Positions 39,567 to 48,341 of a stretch of 64,000 nucleotides of DNA are shown here, one piece after another. Both the position numbers and the translations under genes were made by a program. The notes under the pieces were generated by a model. It had not been told where the DNA came from. It made no database searches and saw only the letters and a program-made list of their open reading frames with translations. Source of the DNA: Geodermatophilus aquaeductus (GTDB lineage Bacteria; Actinomycetota; Actinomycetes; Mycobacteriales; Geodermatophilaceae); NCBI RefSeq assembly GCF_900182545.1, contig NZ_FXTJ01000007.1, positions 62,001 through 126,000 on the forward strand. Reading direction: 5' to 3'. The number at the start of each line of letters is the position of its first letter. Position 1 is the stretch's first letter.

Positions 39567-40693
39567 CGGGCCACCGTCTGCGGCGCCGTCTCCCGGACCG
39601 GGGCCACCAGCGGCAGCACGGCGCGCAGCTCGTAGCCGCCGTCGGGTCCGGCGCCGCCGGTGAGCCGGCCGCCGAGCGCGCCCACCCGCTCGGACAGCCC
39701 CGCCAGGCCGGAGCCGGGCTCGCTGTCGTCGGTGGGGCCCCGGCCGTCGTCGGCCACGGTGAGCACCGCCTCGGCACCGTCGTCGGCCAGGGACACCGTC
39801 ACCGACCGCGCGCCGCTGTGCCGCAGCACGTTCGTCGTCGCCTCGCGGACCACCCAGCCCAGCGCGGCGTCGACCGGCCCGGGCAGCGTGGGCACGCGCG
39901 CCGGCACGCGGACGGCGATGCCCGCGCCCGACAGTGCCGAGCGGGCCTCGGCCAGCGCCTGCGCGCAGCTGACCTGGCGGTAGCCGCTGACGGCGTCGCG
40001 GACCTCGGCCAGCGCGCGGCGGGCGGCGGCCTCGACGTCGGCCATCTCGGCGCGCGCCCGGGCGGGGTCGGCCTCGGCCAGCCGCCCGGCGAGCTCGCTC
40101 TTGAGCGCGATGAGCGACAGGCTGTGGCCGAGCAGGTCGTGCAGGTCGCGGGCGAAGCGCAGCCGCTCCTCGGCGACGGCGTTGCGCGCCAGCTCCTCGC
40201 GCGCCTCGGCGAGCTCGTTGTTGACCTCGACCAGGTGGCGGGTGCCGCGCAGCCCGAAGGCGGTGAGCAGGCACATCACCGGGAGGATGAACAGCTCGCC
40301 GAGCATGCCGTGAGCGGCGACGACGGCAGCACACACCGCCGCGGCCGCGACCACCGCCGGCCACACCCAGCGCGACGGGAGCGCCGCCGCCGAGGCCGCG
40401 GACACGTAGATCATCAGCCCGGCCCACGACGGCCCGAGCCAGACGGCGAGCACGACGGCGAGGACCGCGACGAACGCCAGCCGGGACAGCGCCGGAGGGC
40501 CCCAGCAGCCGCCGCCGAACGCCCGCCGGAACACGTCGAGGTAGACGACGGTGAACGCCACCAGACCGGCGCCGGCCAGCACCAGGGCGGCGAGCGGCCG
40601 GTCGGTGGTGGCGAGGTCGGCGACCGGGAAGAACTGGAACAGCAGCCAGGGCAGCGCCCAGCCGATGCGCTGCCACCGGGTGCGGGGTTCCAC
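39563..40693 (-). CDS. Sensor histidine kinase, DesK/LiaS-like
   Basis: 376 residues from GTG 40693. About five membrane helices in residues 10-150 with almost no extracellular loop, so it likely senses membrane state. The HisKA_3 motif is RFARDLHDLLGHSLSLI with the phosphorylated His185. The ATPase domain has REATTNVLRHSGA and ADDGRGPTD. It sits between the ABC permease and its response regulator. Confidence 0.93.
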   Translation of the reverse strand: MEPRTRWQRIGWALPWLLFQFFPVADLATTDRPLAALVLAGAGLVAFTVVYLDVFRRAFGGGCWGPPALSRLAFVAVLAVVLAVWLGPSWAGLMIYVSAASAAALPSRWVWPAVVAAAAVCAAVVAAHGMLGELFILPVMCLLTAFGLRGTRHLVEVNNELAEAREELARNAVAEERLRFARDLHDLLGHSLSLIALKSELAGRLAEADPARARAEMADVEAAARRALAEVRDAVSGYRQVSCAQALAEARSALSGAGIAVRVPARVPTLPGPVDAALGWVVREATTNVLRHSGARSVTVSLADDGAEAVLTVADDGRGPTDDSEPGSGLAGLSERVGALGGRLTGGAGPDGGYELRAVLPLVAPVRETAPQTVAR

Positions 40694-40713
40694 GGCGATC
40701 GACCGTAGCCCGC

Positions 40714-41454
40714 TCAGCCCGCGACGGCGGCCAGCGGACGCCGCCGCGCCACGGCGACGGCGAGGACCGCGAAGACCACGCCGAACGCGGCGAGCACCGC
40801 CACCGCCGTCATCCCGGGGAGGCCGCCCGCGGCGACGTCCCGGCCGGTCTGCGCGTACCAGTACGACGGCAGCGCGTGCGCCACCGCGCGCAGGCCCGAC
40901 GGGAAGATCTCCACCGGCACCCACAGCCCGCCGAGCGCGGCCAGCACGGTGGCGACCAGGCCGATCGCGCCGCCGGCCGCCTTCTCCTCCAGCGCCCACC
41001 CGAGCAGCAGGCCCAGGGCCACGAACACTGCCGACCCGAGCCACAGCACCCCGACCAGGCCCACCCACGCGCCGGGGTCGAGCCGCACGCCGTTGACGAA
41101 CCGCCCGACCAGCGCGACGACCACCAGCGGCGGCAGCGCGAGCAGCATCCCGACGGCGACGTCGACGGCGACCACCGAGGTCTGCGGCACCGGCGTCACC
41201 CGCAGCTGCCGCAGCCACCCCGACGCCCGGTCGAAGGACAGCCGGATGGTCGCGCCCAGCGCCGCGCCGATGGCGCCGTAGGCCATCATCGCGACCATCG
41301 TGGCCGCGGCCGCCTCCTGGCTGATCCCGCCGGGGGCGCCGGCGAAGACCTGCGTGAAGAAGACGGTGAACGCCGCCGGCAGGACGACGGTGAAGAGCAG
41401 GTACTGCCGGTTGCGGCCGACCCGGCGCAGCTGGAAGGCGAACAGCGGACTCAT
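40714..41454 (-). CDS. ABC-2 type transporter permease
   Basis: 246 residues, ATG 41454 overlapping the ATPase stop (ATGA). Six membrane helices with the ABC-2 layout, including LLGWALEEKAAGGAIGLVATVLAALGGLWVPVEIFP before the last two. Works with the ATPase encoded upstream, probably as an exporter of lipid-like or peptide compounds; the two-component system next to it is typical for drug or membrane-stress exporters. Confidence 0.92.
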   Translation of the reverse strand: MSPLFAFQLRRVGRNRQYLLFTVVLPAAFTVFFTQVFAGAPGGISQEAAAATMVAMMAYGAIGAALGATIRLSFDRASGWLRQLRVTPVPQTSVVAVDVAVGMLLALPPLVVVALVGRFVNGVRLDPGAWVGLVGVLWLGSAVFVALGLLLGWALEEKAAGGAIGLVATVLAALGGLWVPVEIFPSGLRAVAHALPSYWYAQTGRDVAAGGLPGMTAVAVLAAFGVVFAVLAVAVARRRPLAAVAG

Positions 41455-42338
41455 CGGGCGGCTCCCGTCGTGAGGGTGAGGACGGCGTCCTCGAGGCTGG
41501 CGCCGCGGACCTCGAGATCGGTCAGCGGGACGCCGCGGTCGAGCAGGACGCGCAGGGTGGCCTCCGCGTCGGAGGTGGTGAGGACGGCGGTGCCGCCCTG
41601 GCGCGCGGTCGTGGTGACGCCGGGCAGTGCGGTGAGGTCGGCGTCGTCGCCCACCGACAGCCGCACGGTCCGTCCCGAGACCGCCGAGCGGACCCCGGCG
41701 GTGGAGCCGTCGGCGACCACGCGCCCGCCGGCGAGGACCACGACGCGGTCGGCGACGGCGTCGGCCTCCTCGAGGTGGTGGGTGGCGAAGACGACGGTGG
41801 TGCCGCGGGCGGCGAGCTCGCGCATCGTCGTCCAGAAGGCCCGGCGGCCCTCGACGTCCATGGCCGAGGTCGGCTCGTCGAGCAGCAGCAGCGGCGGCTG
41901 GCCGGCCAGCGCGAGGGCCAGCATCACCCGCTGCCGCTGGCCGCCCGAGAGCGCCTCGACCGGGCGGCCGAGCAGCCCGCCGATGCCGGTGGTGGCCACC
42001 AGGTCCTCCAGCGGCCACGGGTCGGGATAGCTGCGCCGCACGAGGTACACGACCTCGCCGACGCGCGCCTCGCTCGGCAGTCCGCCGTGCTGCAGCATGG
42101 CGCCGACGCAGCCGGCGCGGACGGCGTCGGCCGGGGCGCGGTCCAGGACGCGGACGGTGCCGGCCGCGGGGCGCAGCAGGCCGAGGACGGCGGAGACGGT
42201 GGAGGACTTGCCGGCGCCGTTGGGGCCGAGCAGCGCGACGGTCTCCCCCGCCCCGATGCGCAGGTCCAGGCCGTCGACGGCGAGCACGTCGCCGTGGCGG
42301 ACGGTGAGGCCGGAGATCTCCAGGGCGTTCGCGGGCAC
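41451..42338 (-). CDS. ABC transporter ATP-binding protein
   Basis: 295 residues from GTG 42338 (VPANALEISGLTVRHGD); an ATG at 42404 would add 22 residues without a better ribosome site. Walker A GPNGAGKSS, signature LSGGQRQRV, Walker B LLLLDEPTSAMD and the switch His in ATHHLEE are all intact. A C-terminal extension of about 80 residues is typical of drug-export ATPases. First gene of a four-gene operon with permease, kinase and regulator. Confidence 0.93.
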   Translation of the reverse strand: MPANALEISGLTVRHGDVLAVDGLDLRIGAGETVALLGPNGAGKSSTVSAVLGLLRPAAGTVRVLDRAPADAVRAGCVGAMLQHGGLPSEARVGEVVYLVRRSYPDPWPLEDLVATTGIGGLLGRPVEALSGGQRQRVMLALALAGQPPLLLLDEPTSAMDVEGRRAFWTTMRELAARGTTVVFATHHLEEADAVADRVVVLAGGRVVADGSTAGVRSAVSGRTVRLSVGDDADLTALPGVTTTARQGGTAVLTTSDAEATLRVLLDRGVPLTDLEVRGASLEDAVLTLTTGAAR

Positions 42339-42406
42339 GGAACGAGCCTGGCCCCGCGCGAGGTCGCGGCAGTAGTGCGGGACGTCGTCGTCCCGGCCTG
42401 ACATCC

Positions 42407-42441
42407 GTCAGGTTCAGTCCGTCAGGTTCAGTCCGTCAGGT
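42407..42441. repeat. Tandem 14-bp repeat, 2.5 copies
   Basis: GTCAGGTTCAGTCC occurs at 42407-42420 and 42421-42434, with a partial copy at 42435-42441. It spans the hemW stop codon (42428-42430) and the gap before the ABC ATPase gene. Confidence 0.85.
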
Positions 42442-43651
42442 CGCGGACGACGGCGTCGGCGAGCAGCCGGCCGCGGTCGGTGAGCACCGCCCGCCCCGCC
42501 TCGTGCGCGCCGGCCTCCAGCAGTCCGCGGGCGACGGCGTCGGCAGCGCGCAGCCGACCGGCGTCGGACAGGGCGGGAAGCGGCAGCCCGTCGCGCAGCC
42601 GCAGGCCGAGCATCACGGTCTCCAGCGCGCGGTCGGCGTCGTCGAGGACCTCGCGGTCGGCCACCGGGCTCTCCCCCACCGCCAGCCGGCCCGCGTAGGC
42701 CGCCGGGTGCTTGACGTTCCACCACCGCACCCCGCCGACGTGGCTGTGCGCGCCCGGGCCGATCCCCCACCAGTTGGCGTTGGCCCAGTACAGCTCGTTG
42801 TGGCGGCAGCGGGCGGCGTCCCCCCGCGACCAGTTGCTGACCTCGTACCAGTCGAACCCGGCACCGCGCAGGGTCGTGTCGGCCTGCACGTAGCGGTCGG
42901 CGAGGACGTCGTCGTCGGGCATGGGCAGCTCGCCGCGGGTGATGCGGCGGGCCAGCCGGGTGCCGTCCTCGACGATCAGCGCGTAGGCGCTCACGTGGTC
43001 GACCGGCGCGGCGAGGACGGCGTCGAGCGAGGCGGCCCAGTCGGCGTCGGTCTCGCCGGGCGTGCCGTAGATGAGGTCGAGGTTGACGTGCTCGAAGCCG
43101 GCGGCGGCCGCCTCGCGCGCGGCCTGCGCCGCCCGGCCCGGGGTGTGCCGGCGGTCGAGGACGGCCAGCACGTGCTCGGCCGCGGACTGCATGCCCAGGC
43201 TCAGCCGGGTGAAGCCGGCCGCCCGCAGGGTCGCCAGCGAGGCCGGCGTCACCGACTCGGGGTTGGCCTCGGTGGTGACCTCGACGTCGGGGACGACGGG
43301 GAACAGCTCGCGGACGGCGGCCAGCACGGCGGCGAGGTCCTCGGCCGGCAGCAGCGTCGGGGTGCCGCCGCCGACGAACACCGTGGAGACCGTCGGCAGG
43401 TCGGGGCCGAGGACCCGCGCGGCGCGCGTCAGCTCGGCGATCGCGGTCCCGGCGTACTCGGCGCGGTTGGCGCCGGGGCCGAGCTCGTCGGAGGTGTAGG
43501 TGTTGAAGTCGCAGTAGCCGCAGCGCGTGGCGCAGAAGGGCACGTGCACGTACAGGCCGAACGGCGTCGTCGTCAGGTGCTCGCGCGCGCCGGCCGGGAG
43601 GTCGTCGTCCGCCGGCGGGCGCCCCGGCAGAAGGGGCAGGGTGGTGGTCAT
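42428..43651 (-). CDS. hemW: Radical SAM protein HemW (coproporphyrinogen III oxidase-like)
   Basis: 407 residues from ATG 43651 with GGGAG upstream. The radical SAM site is VPFCATRCGYCDFNTYTS (C-x3-C-x2-C). Then VFVGGGTPTLL, TTEANPES and a C-terminal HemN-type domain with WWGIGPGAHSH. The four-Cys HemN variant (an extra Cys after CDF) is not seen, which favours HemW, the heme chaperone for respiratory enzymes, over a true HemN oxidase. Confidence 0.94.
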   Translation of the reverse strand: MTTTLPLLPGRPPADDDLPAGAREHLTTTPFGLYVHVPFCATRCGYCDFNTYTSDELGPGANRAEYAGTAIAELTRAARVLGPDLPTVSTVFVGGGTPTLLPAEDLAAVLAAVRELFPVVPDVEVTTEANPESVTPASLATLRAAGFTRLSLGMQSAAEHVLAVLDRRHTPGRAAQAAREAAAAGFEHVNLDLIYGTPGETDADWAASLDAVLAAPVDHVSAYALIVEDGTRLARRITRGELPMPDDDVLADRYVQADTTLRGAGFDWYEVSNWSRGDAARCRHNELYWANANWWGIGPGAHSHVGGVRWWNVKHPAAYAGRLAVGESPVADREVLDDADRALETVMLGLRLRDGLPLPALSDAGRLRAADAVARGLLEAGAHEAGRAVLTDRGRLLADAVVRDLTD

Positions 43652-43699
43652 CTGCTCCCAGTGTGCCGCGCCGTGGCTCCCCCGGGCAGGATGCCCCGG

Positions 43700-44467
43700 G
43701 TGACCTCGGACCGGCTGCTGCAGGTGACCGTCGCGGGAGGCGTGGCCCGCCTGGTCCTGGACTCCCCCGCCAACCGCAACGCGCTGTCCCGCGCGCTGCG
43801 CGGCCAGCTGCGCGAGGCGCTCGACGCCGCGCTCGCCGACGACGCCGTCCGCGTGGTCGTGCTCGACCACACCGGCCGGGTCTTCTGCTCGGGCATGGAC
43901 CTGTCCGAGGCCGCGGGCGCCGGCGCGGGCGACCAGGGCGTGCGCGAGCTGCCCGAGCTGCTGGAGATCCTCTGGACGGCGCCCAAGCCGGTGGTGGCCG
44001 CGGTCCGCGGCCCGGCGCGCGCCGGCGGGGTGGGGCTGGCCGCGGCCTGCGACGTCGTCGTGGCCGCCGCCTCGGCGACGTTCGGGATGTCGGAGGTGCG
44101 GCTCGGGCTGGTGCCCGCGGTGATCTCCGCCGTCGTGCTGCCCCGCATGCAGCCGCCCGTGGCGCACCGGCTGATGCTCACCGGCGAGGTGTTCGACGCC
44201 GTCACCGCCGCGGCCGGCGGGCTGGTAGACCTCGTGGCGCCCGACGACGAGGTGGACGCCACCGTCGACGGGCAGGTCATGGCGCTGGCCGCCGGGTCGC
44301 CGTGGGCGCTGGCCGAGACCAAGCGGCTGCTGCGCGCCGGCGGGCTGCGCGGCTCGTTCGACGACCTGCTCGAGCTCTCGGCGCGGGCCTTCGCCGGCGA
44401 CGACGGCCAGGAGGGCATCGCCGCGTTCCGCGAGAAGCGCCCGGCCCGCTGGGTCCCCACGCTCTAG
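43700..44467 (+). CDS. Enoyl-CoA hydratase/isomerase family protein
   Basis: 255 residues from GTG 43700 (VTSDRLLQVTV), where AGGA lies eight bases upstream; ATG 43691 is an alternative adding three residues. Crotonase fold with LDSPANRNALS, the oxyanion segments GRVFCSGMDLSE and [20 protein letters not shown], and EVRLGLVPAVIS, where one catalytic Glu may be kept. Ends with TAG (44465-44467). A small gene follows after 32 bases. Confidence 0.9.
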   Translation: MTSDRLLQVTVAGGVARLVLDSPANRNALSRALRGQLREALDAALADDAVRVVVLDHTGRVFCSGMDLSEAAGAGAGDQGVRELPELLEILWTAPKPVVAAVRGPARAGGVGLAAACDVVVAAASATFGMSEVRLGLVPAVISAVVLPRMQPPVAHRLMLTGEVFDAVTAAAGGLVDLVAPDDEVDATVDGQVMALAAGSPWALAETKRLLRAGGLRGSFDDLLELSARAFAGDDGQEGIAAFREKRPARWVPTL

Positions 44468-44499
44468 CGCCGGCCGGCGGGCCGCGGGACCCTGCGGGC

Positions 44500-44655
44500 G
44501 TGACCGCAGCCGAGGACCCCCGCGCGCGCTTCCGCACCCTGCCCGAGCCGGTCCGCCCCGACGACGCCGTGGAGACGGTGGACGCGGAGCCCGCGCGGCC
44601 GGTCGACACCGAGAGCGACGAGCGCGACCGCTTCCTGCGTGAGGCGGGCGGCTGA
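44500..44655 (+). CDS. Small acidic hypothetical protein, 51 aa
   Basis: GTG 44500 to TGA 44655, giving VTAAEDPRARFRTLPEPVRP and ending ERDRFLREAGG. Highly charged, with no hydrophobic stretch and no cysteine. It follows the enoyl-CoA hydratase on the same strand and lies before the hairpin cluster at 44671. Codon use (GC third positions) fits a real gene, but the short length limits certainty. Confidence 0.6.
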   Translation: MTAAEDPRARFRTLPEPVRPDDAVETVDAEPARPVDTESDERDRFLREAGG

Positions 44656-44670
44656 GCCCCTCCCGCGCAC

Positions 44671-44824
44671 GCTCGTGCTCTGCCCCGCCCGGCGGGGCAG
44701 AGCACGAGCCCCCGCCGGACACCTCCGGCCCGCTCGCTCGTGCTCTGGTCCGCATCGGGGGCAGAGCACGAGCGTCCGTCAGGGCAGTCGTGCTCTGCAC
44801 ACACCTGTGTGCAGAGCACGACTG
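44671..44824. repeat. Three stacked GTGCTCTGC/GCAGAGCAC hairpins (second locus)
   Basis: 44671-44709 (17-bp perfect stem, loop CCCGG), 44736-44773 (12-bp stem, 14-base loop) and 44785-44824 (19-bp perfect stem, loop CC). All arms contain CGTGCTCTG, as at 20738-20889. The cluster fills the gap between the convergent genes ending at 44655 (+) and 44828 (-). Confidence 0.88.
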
Positions 44825-44827
44825 CGC

Positions 44828-45202
44828 TCAGAGCACGTAGGTGGCGATCATCTGGCCGAGCTGGCGGATGTCGGAGTTGCCCTTGAACTCCAGCCGGACC
44901 TTGCCGAGCCCGCTGAACCACAGGTCGAGTTCGGCGTCGAGGTCGAAGGTGCCCGCGGTCTCCACCGAGAAGGCCTGGATCTTGCTGTACGGCAGCGAGG
45001 TGAAGTCCTTCTTGCGGCCGGTCATGCCCTGGACGTTCACCGCGATCAACCGCTTGTCGGTGAAGACGACGAAGTCCCGCACCGTCTTGAACGCGAAGTA
45101 CAGCTGCTCGCCCGGGATGAGCAGCGGGGCGACGTCACCGGCGACGTCCTGGGGGTTGCACTGGCTCAGCTTGAACACCGAGCCGTTCGAGAAGTCGATC
45201 AC
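44828..45202 (-). CDS. Bacterial PH-domain protein
   Basis: 124 residues from GTG 45202. The whole protein is one pleckstrin-homology-like domain: LIPGEQLYFAFKTVRDFVVFTDKRLIAVN, then RKKDFTSLPYSKIQAFSVETAG and a C-terminal helix. Members of this family (bPH_1) are common in actinobacteria and Firmicutes and of unknown role. It has more Lys, Phe and Ile than its neighbours, suggesting strong constraint on the fold. Confidence 0.9.
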   Translation of the reverse strand: MIDFSNGSVFKLSQCNPQDVAGDVAPLLIPGEQLYFAFKTVRDFVVFTDKRLIAVNVQGMTGRKKDFTSLPYSKIQAFSVETAGTFDLDAELDLWFSGLGKVRLEFKGNSDIRQLGQMIATYVL

Positions 45203-45254
45203 CCGGACACTTTAGGTGACGGCCAGGTGACGCAGGGTCTCCCGCGCCAGGGGG

Positions 45255-47000
45255 TCAGCGCAGCCGGCGGCTCGCGTCGGGCAGGCGCTGGGTGACGCCG
45301 CGGGCGTCGAGCCACTCCATCAGCGGCACCGCCACGCGGCGCGAGGTCCCCCACGCCGAGCGGGCCTGGCTGAGCGTGAACGGCTGCGGCAGCCCGGCCA
45401 GCCGCTCGCGCGCGACCTGCTCCACCCCCGGCGCCAGGTAGACGCCGTCGGCGATGCGGACCAGCTGCCCGTCGCGCACCGCCGCCGCCAGCTCGCGCGG
45501 GCCCAGCCGGGCGGCGCGCAGCTCCTCGGCGTCCGGCGCGGCGAACGGATCGGCGGCCAGCCGGCTCCGGATCGCGTCGACGGCGCGCTGCACGGCGGGC
45601 GGCAGGCCTGCGGCGGCCACCACCACGCGGCCCTCGCGCAGCGCCAGCGGCGGGCGGACGACGAGCGCCACCAGGTCGTCGGCGGGCAGGTCCAGCTCCC
45701 GGCGGACGACGGCGACCGGCGGCCCCGGCTCCAGCGGGTGCGCCTGCCGGTGCGCGGCCACCAGCCCGGGCACCCGCCGGGCGAGCGACCCCACCAGCCC
45801 GGGAGCGAGCAGCCACGGGCCGGCGCGGACGGCGTCGTCGGGCACCGGCCAGCCCATCGCGGTGAAGTCGTCGGCGCGCACCACCCGCCGGCGCGCGAGG
45901 TCGGCCGCGGCCCCGGCCGGCCCGGCGTCCTGGGCGTCGAGCTCGGCGGCCCGCTGCCGGGCGGCACCGCGACGGCGCAGCTCGGGCGGGGCGACGTCGC
46001 GGACGTCGGCGCCGAGCACCCGGCGGGCACCCGGGTCGCGCAGCAGCACCCGGTCGCCCACCCGCAGCGGGAGCGCCGAGGCCAGCCGCAGCCGCAGCGC
46101 CGTCCCCTCCAGCGGGCGCAAGCGCACCGGCACCGCCGCCGACCCCACGTGCAGCACCGCCTCGGCCGGCAGCCGGTCCGCCGGCTCCCGCGCCAGGACG
46201 ACGTCGACCTCGTCGGTCTCCCGGAAGGCGCCGGGCGTGAGCAGCGCGTCGCCGCGGGACAGGTCCTCCACGGCGACGCCGCGCAGGTTCAGCGCCACCC
46301 GCGCGGTCGCCGTCGCCCGCTCCACCGGCCGGCCCAGCGACTGCACGCCACGCACCGTGACCTCCCGGCCGCCGAGCCGCAGCCGGTCGCCCGGCGCCAC
46401 GGACCCGGCCGCCAGCGTGCCGGTGACCACGGTCCCGGCGCCGCGGATGGGGAACGCGCGGTCGATCCACAGCCGCACCGGCGCACCGGCGTCCGGCGCG
46501 GGGAGCCCGGCCAGCAGCGTCTCCAGCGCGGCCGCCAGGTCGTCGACGCCCCGCCCCGCCGGGGCGCTCACCGCCACGCCCGGCACCACGCCCATCGACG
46601 TGGCCGTCAGCCGCTCGGTCGCGTCGGCCAGCACCGGCGCGGGGTCGGCCAGGTCGGCCTTGGTGACGGCGAGCAGCGCGTGCCGCACGCCGAGCGCGTC
46701 GAGGACGGCGACGTGCTCGGCGGTCTGCGCCGACCAGCCGTCGTCGGCGGCCACCACCACGAGCGCGGCCGGCACCGACCCGACGCCGGCGAGCATGTTG
46801 CCGACGAACCGCTCGTGCCCGGGCACGTCGACGACGGCGACCACCCGGCCCGAGGGCAGCGTCGTCCAGGCGAACCCGAGGTCGATGGTGAGGCCGCGGC
46901 GGCGCTCCTCCTCCCACCGGTCGGGCTCCATGCCGGTGAGCGCTCGGACCAGCGTGGACTTGCCGTGGTCGACGTGCCCCGCGGTCGCGATCACCTGCAC
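45255..47000 (-). CDS. selB: Selenocysteine-specific elongation factor SelB
   Basis: 581 residues, GTG 47000 inside the selA 3' end (10-base overlap). The GTPase core has GHVDHGKST (8-16), DVPGHERF (about 58) and TKADL (about 113). EF-Tu-like barrels follow, with AFPIRGAGTVVTGTL. The C-terminal winged-helix region ends with PLMEWLDARGVTQRL and binds the SECIS RNA hairpin. It delivers Sec-tRNA to the ribosome at the recoded codon; the codon is read by the tRNA, here probably UAG. Confidence 0.95.
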   Translation of the reverse strand: MQVIATAGHVDHGKSTLVRALTGMEPDRWEEERRRGLTIDLGFAWTTLPSGRVVAVVDVPGHERFVGNMLAGVGSVPAALVVVAADDGWSAQTAEHVAVLDALGVRHALLAVTKADLADPAPVLADATERLTATSMGVVPGVAVSAPAGRGVDDLAAALETLLAGLPAPDAGAPVRLWIDRAFPIRGAGTVVTGTLAAGSVAPGDRLRLGGREVTVRGVQSLGRPVERATATARVALNLRGVAVEDLSRGDALLTPGAFRETDEVDVVLAREPADRLPAEAVLHVGSAAVPVRLRPLEGTALRLRLASALPLRVGDRVLLRDPGARRVLGADVRDVAPPELRRRGAARQRAAELDAQDAGPAGAAADLARRRVVRADDFTAMGWPVPDDAVRAGPWLLAPGLVGSLARRVPGLVAAHRQAHPLEPGPPVAVVRRELDLPADDLVALVVRPPLALREGRVVVAAAGLPPAVQRAVDAIRSRLAADPFAAPDAEELRAARLGPRELAAAVRDGQLVRIADGVYLAPGVEQVARERLAGLPQPFTLSQARSAWGTSRRVAVPLMEWLDARGVTQRLPDASRRLR

Positions 47001-48301
47001 CGGCGTGCCACCTCCAGCACCGCGGCGGCCAGGTCGTCGTCGGCCGACGGCGGCACGCTGCGCAGGTCCAGCAGCGTCCGGTCGTCGGCGAGGTACCCGA
47101 CCACCGGCCGCGCGCCCAGCCGCAGCGGCTCGGCGAGGCCCGCGGGCAGCGAGACCGCGGCGCTGGGCAGCGGGTGCTCGGGCGCCCCGCCCCCGCCGAC
47201 GCGGGCGGCCGAGTCCACGGCCCGGGCGTCGAGGCCGGCGGCGGCCAGCCGGGCGGCGAGCGCACCGGCCCGCGCGCGCAGGTCCGCGACGTCGGCGGCG
47301 AGCATCTCCTGCACCGGCGGCAGCGGTCCGCGCAGCGTCGCCTCGAGCGCGGCCAGCGTCGTCTTGTCCACCCGCAGCGCGCGGTAGAGCGGGTGCCGGC
47401 GCAGCCGCTGCACCAGCTCCGCGCGGCCGAGCACCAGCCCGGCCTGCGGGCCGCCGAGCAGCTTGTCGCCGCTGGCCAGGACGAGGTCGGCGCCGTCGGC
47501 CAGCGTGGTCTGCAGGTCCGGCTCCTCGGGCAGCGCGGGGTGCGGGCGCAGCAGGCCCGAGCCGACGTCGGCGACCAGCGGGACGCCGGTCCCGGCGAGG
47601 CCGGTCGCGAGCGTGGCCACCGGCACCGCCCGCGTGAACCCGCGGACGACGAAGTTCGACGGGTGCACCTTGAGCACCGCGCCGGTGCCCGGGCCGAGCG
47701 CACGGGTGTAGTCCTCCAGCGCGACCCGGTTGGTGGTGCCGACCTCGCGCAGCCGCGCCCCGGTGGACTCCAGCAGCTCGGGGATGCGGAACCCGTCGCC
47801 GATCTCGACCAGCTCCCCGCGGGCGATGACCAGCTCGCCGCCGAGCGCCGTCGCCACCAGGGCCAGGGCGGCCGCACAGTTGTTGACCACGATCGCCGCC
47901 TCGGCCGCCGGCACCGCGGCCAGCAGCGCGGACAGCGCCGCCTCGCCCCGCGGGCCGCGGCGGCCGGTGCGCAGGTCGAGCTCGACGTCGGTGGTCCCGC
48001 TCGCCGCGACCACGGCGTCGACGGCGGCCGGCGACAGCGGCGCCCGCCCGAGGTTGGTGTGCACCAGCACGCCGGTGGCGTTGAGCACCGGCCGCAGGCT
48101 GGCCGCCGTCGTCGGCAGGTCGGCCAGGACCGCGGCGACGGCGTCCTCCGGGTCCAGCTCCCCCGCGCGGACGCGGGCCTGCACCGCGCGGACGACGTCC
48201 TTGACCAGGTCGCGGCCGAGCCGGGACGCCGCGGCGGCCAGCGCCGGGTCGCCCAGCAGCGTGTCGGTGCGGGGCACTGCCCGCCGCGGGTCGGCGCTCA
48301 T
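46991..48301 (-). CDS. selA: L-seryl-tRNA(Sec) selenium transferase SelA
   Basis: 436 residues from ATG 48301, 40 bases after the selC tRNA. A PLP enzyme converting Ser-tRNA(Sec) to Sec-tRNA(Sec). N-terminal NATGVLVHTNLGRAPLS, central VNNCAAA, ADVGSGLL, and the PLP lysine in LASGDKLLGGPQAG (Lys280) are all present. Order selC-selA-selB suggests one unit for the machinery. Confidence 0.96.
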   Translation of the reverse strand: MSADPRRAVPRTDTLLGDPALAAAASRLGRDLVKDVVRAVQARVRAGELDPEDAVAAVLADLPTTAASLRPVLNATGVLVHTNLGRAPLSPAAVDAVVAASGTTDVELDLRTGRRGPRGEAALSALLAAVPAAEAAIVVNNCAAALALVATALGGELVIARGELVEIGDGFRIPELLESTGARLREVGTTNRVALEDYTRALGPGTGAVLKVHPSNFVVRGFTRAVPVATLATGLAGTGVPLVADVGSGLLRPHPALPEEPDLQTTLADGADLVLASGDKLLGGPQAGLVLGRAELVQRLRRHPLYRALRVDKTTLAALEATLRGPLPPVQEMLAADVADLRARAGALAARLAAAGLDARAVDSAARVGGGGAPEHPLPSAAVSLPAGLAEPLRLGARPVVGYLADDRTLLDLRSVPPSADDDLAAAVLEVARRCR

Positions 48302-48341
48302 CGCCTCGGGAGCGTAGGCGCCGGCCCGCGACGGGGTCGGC

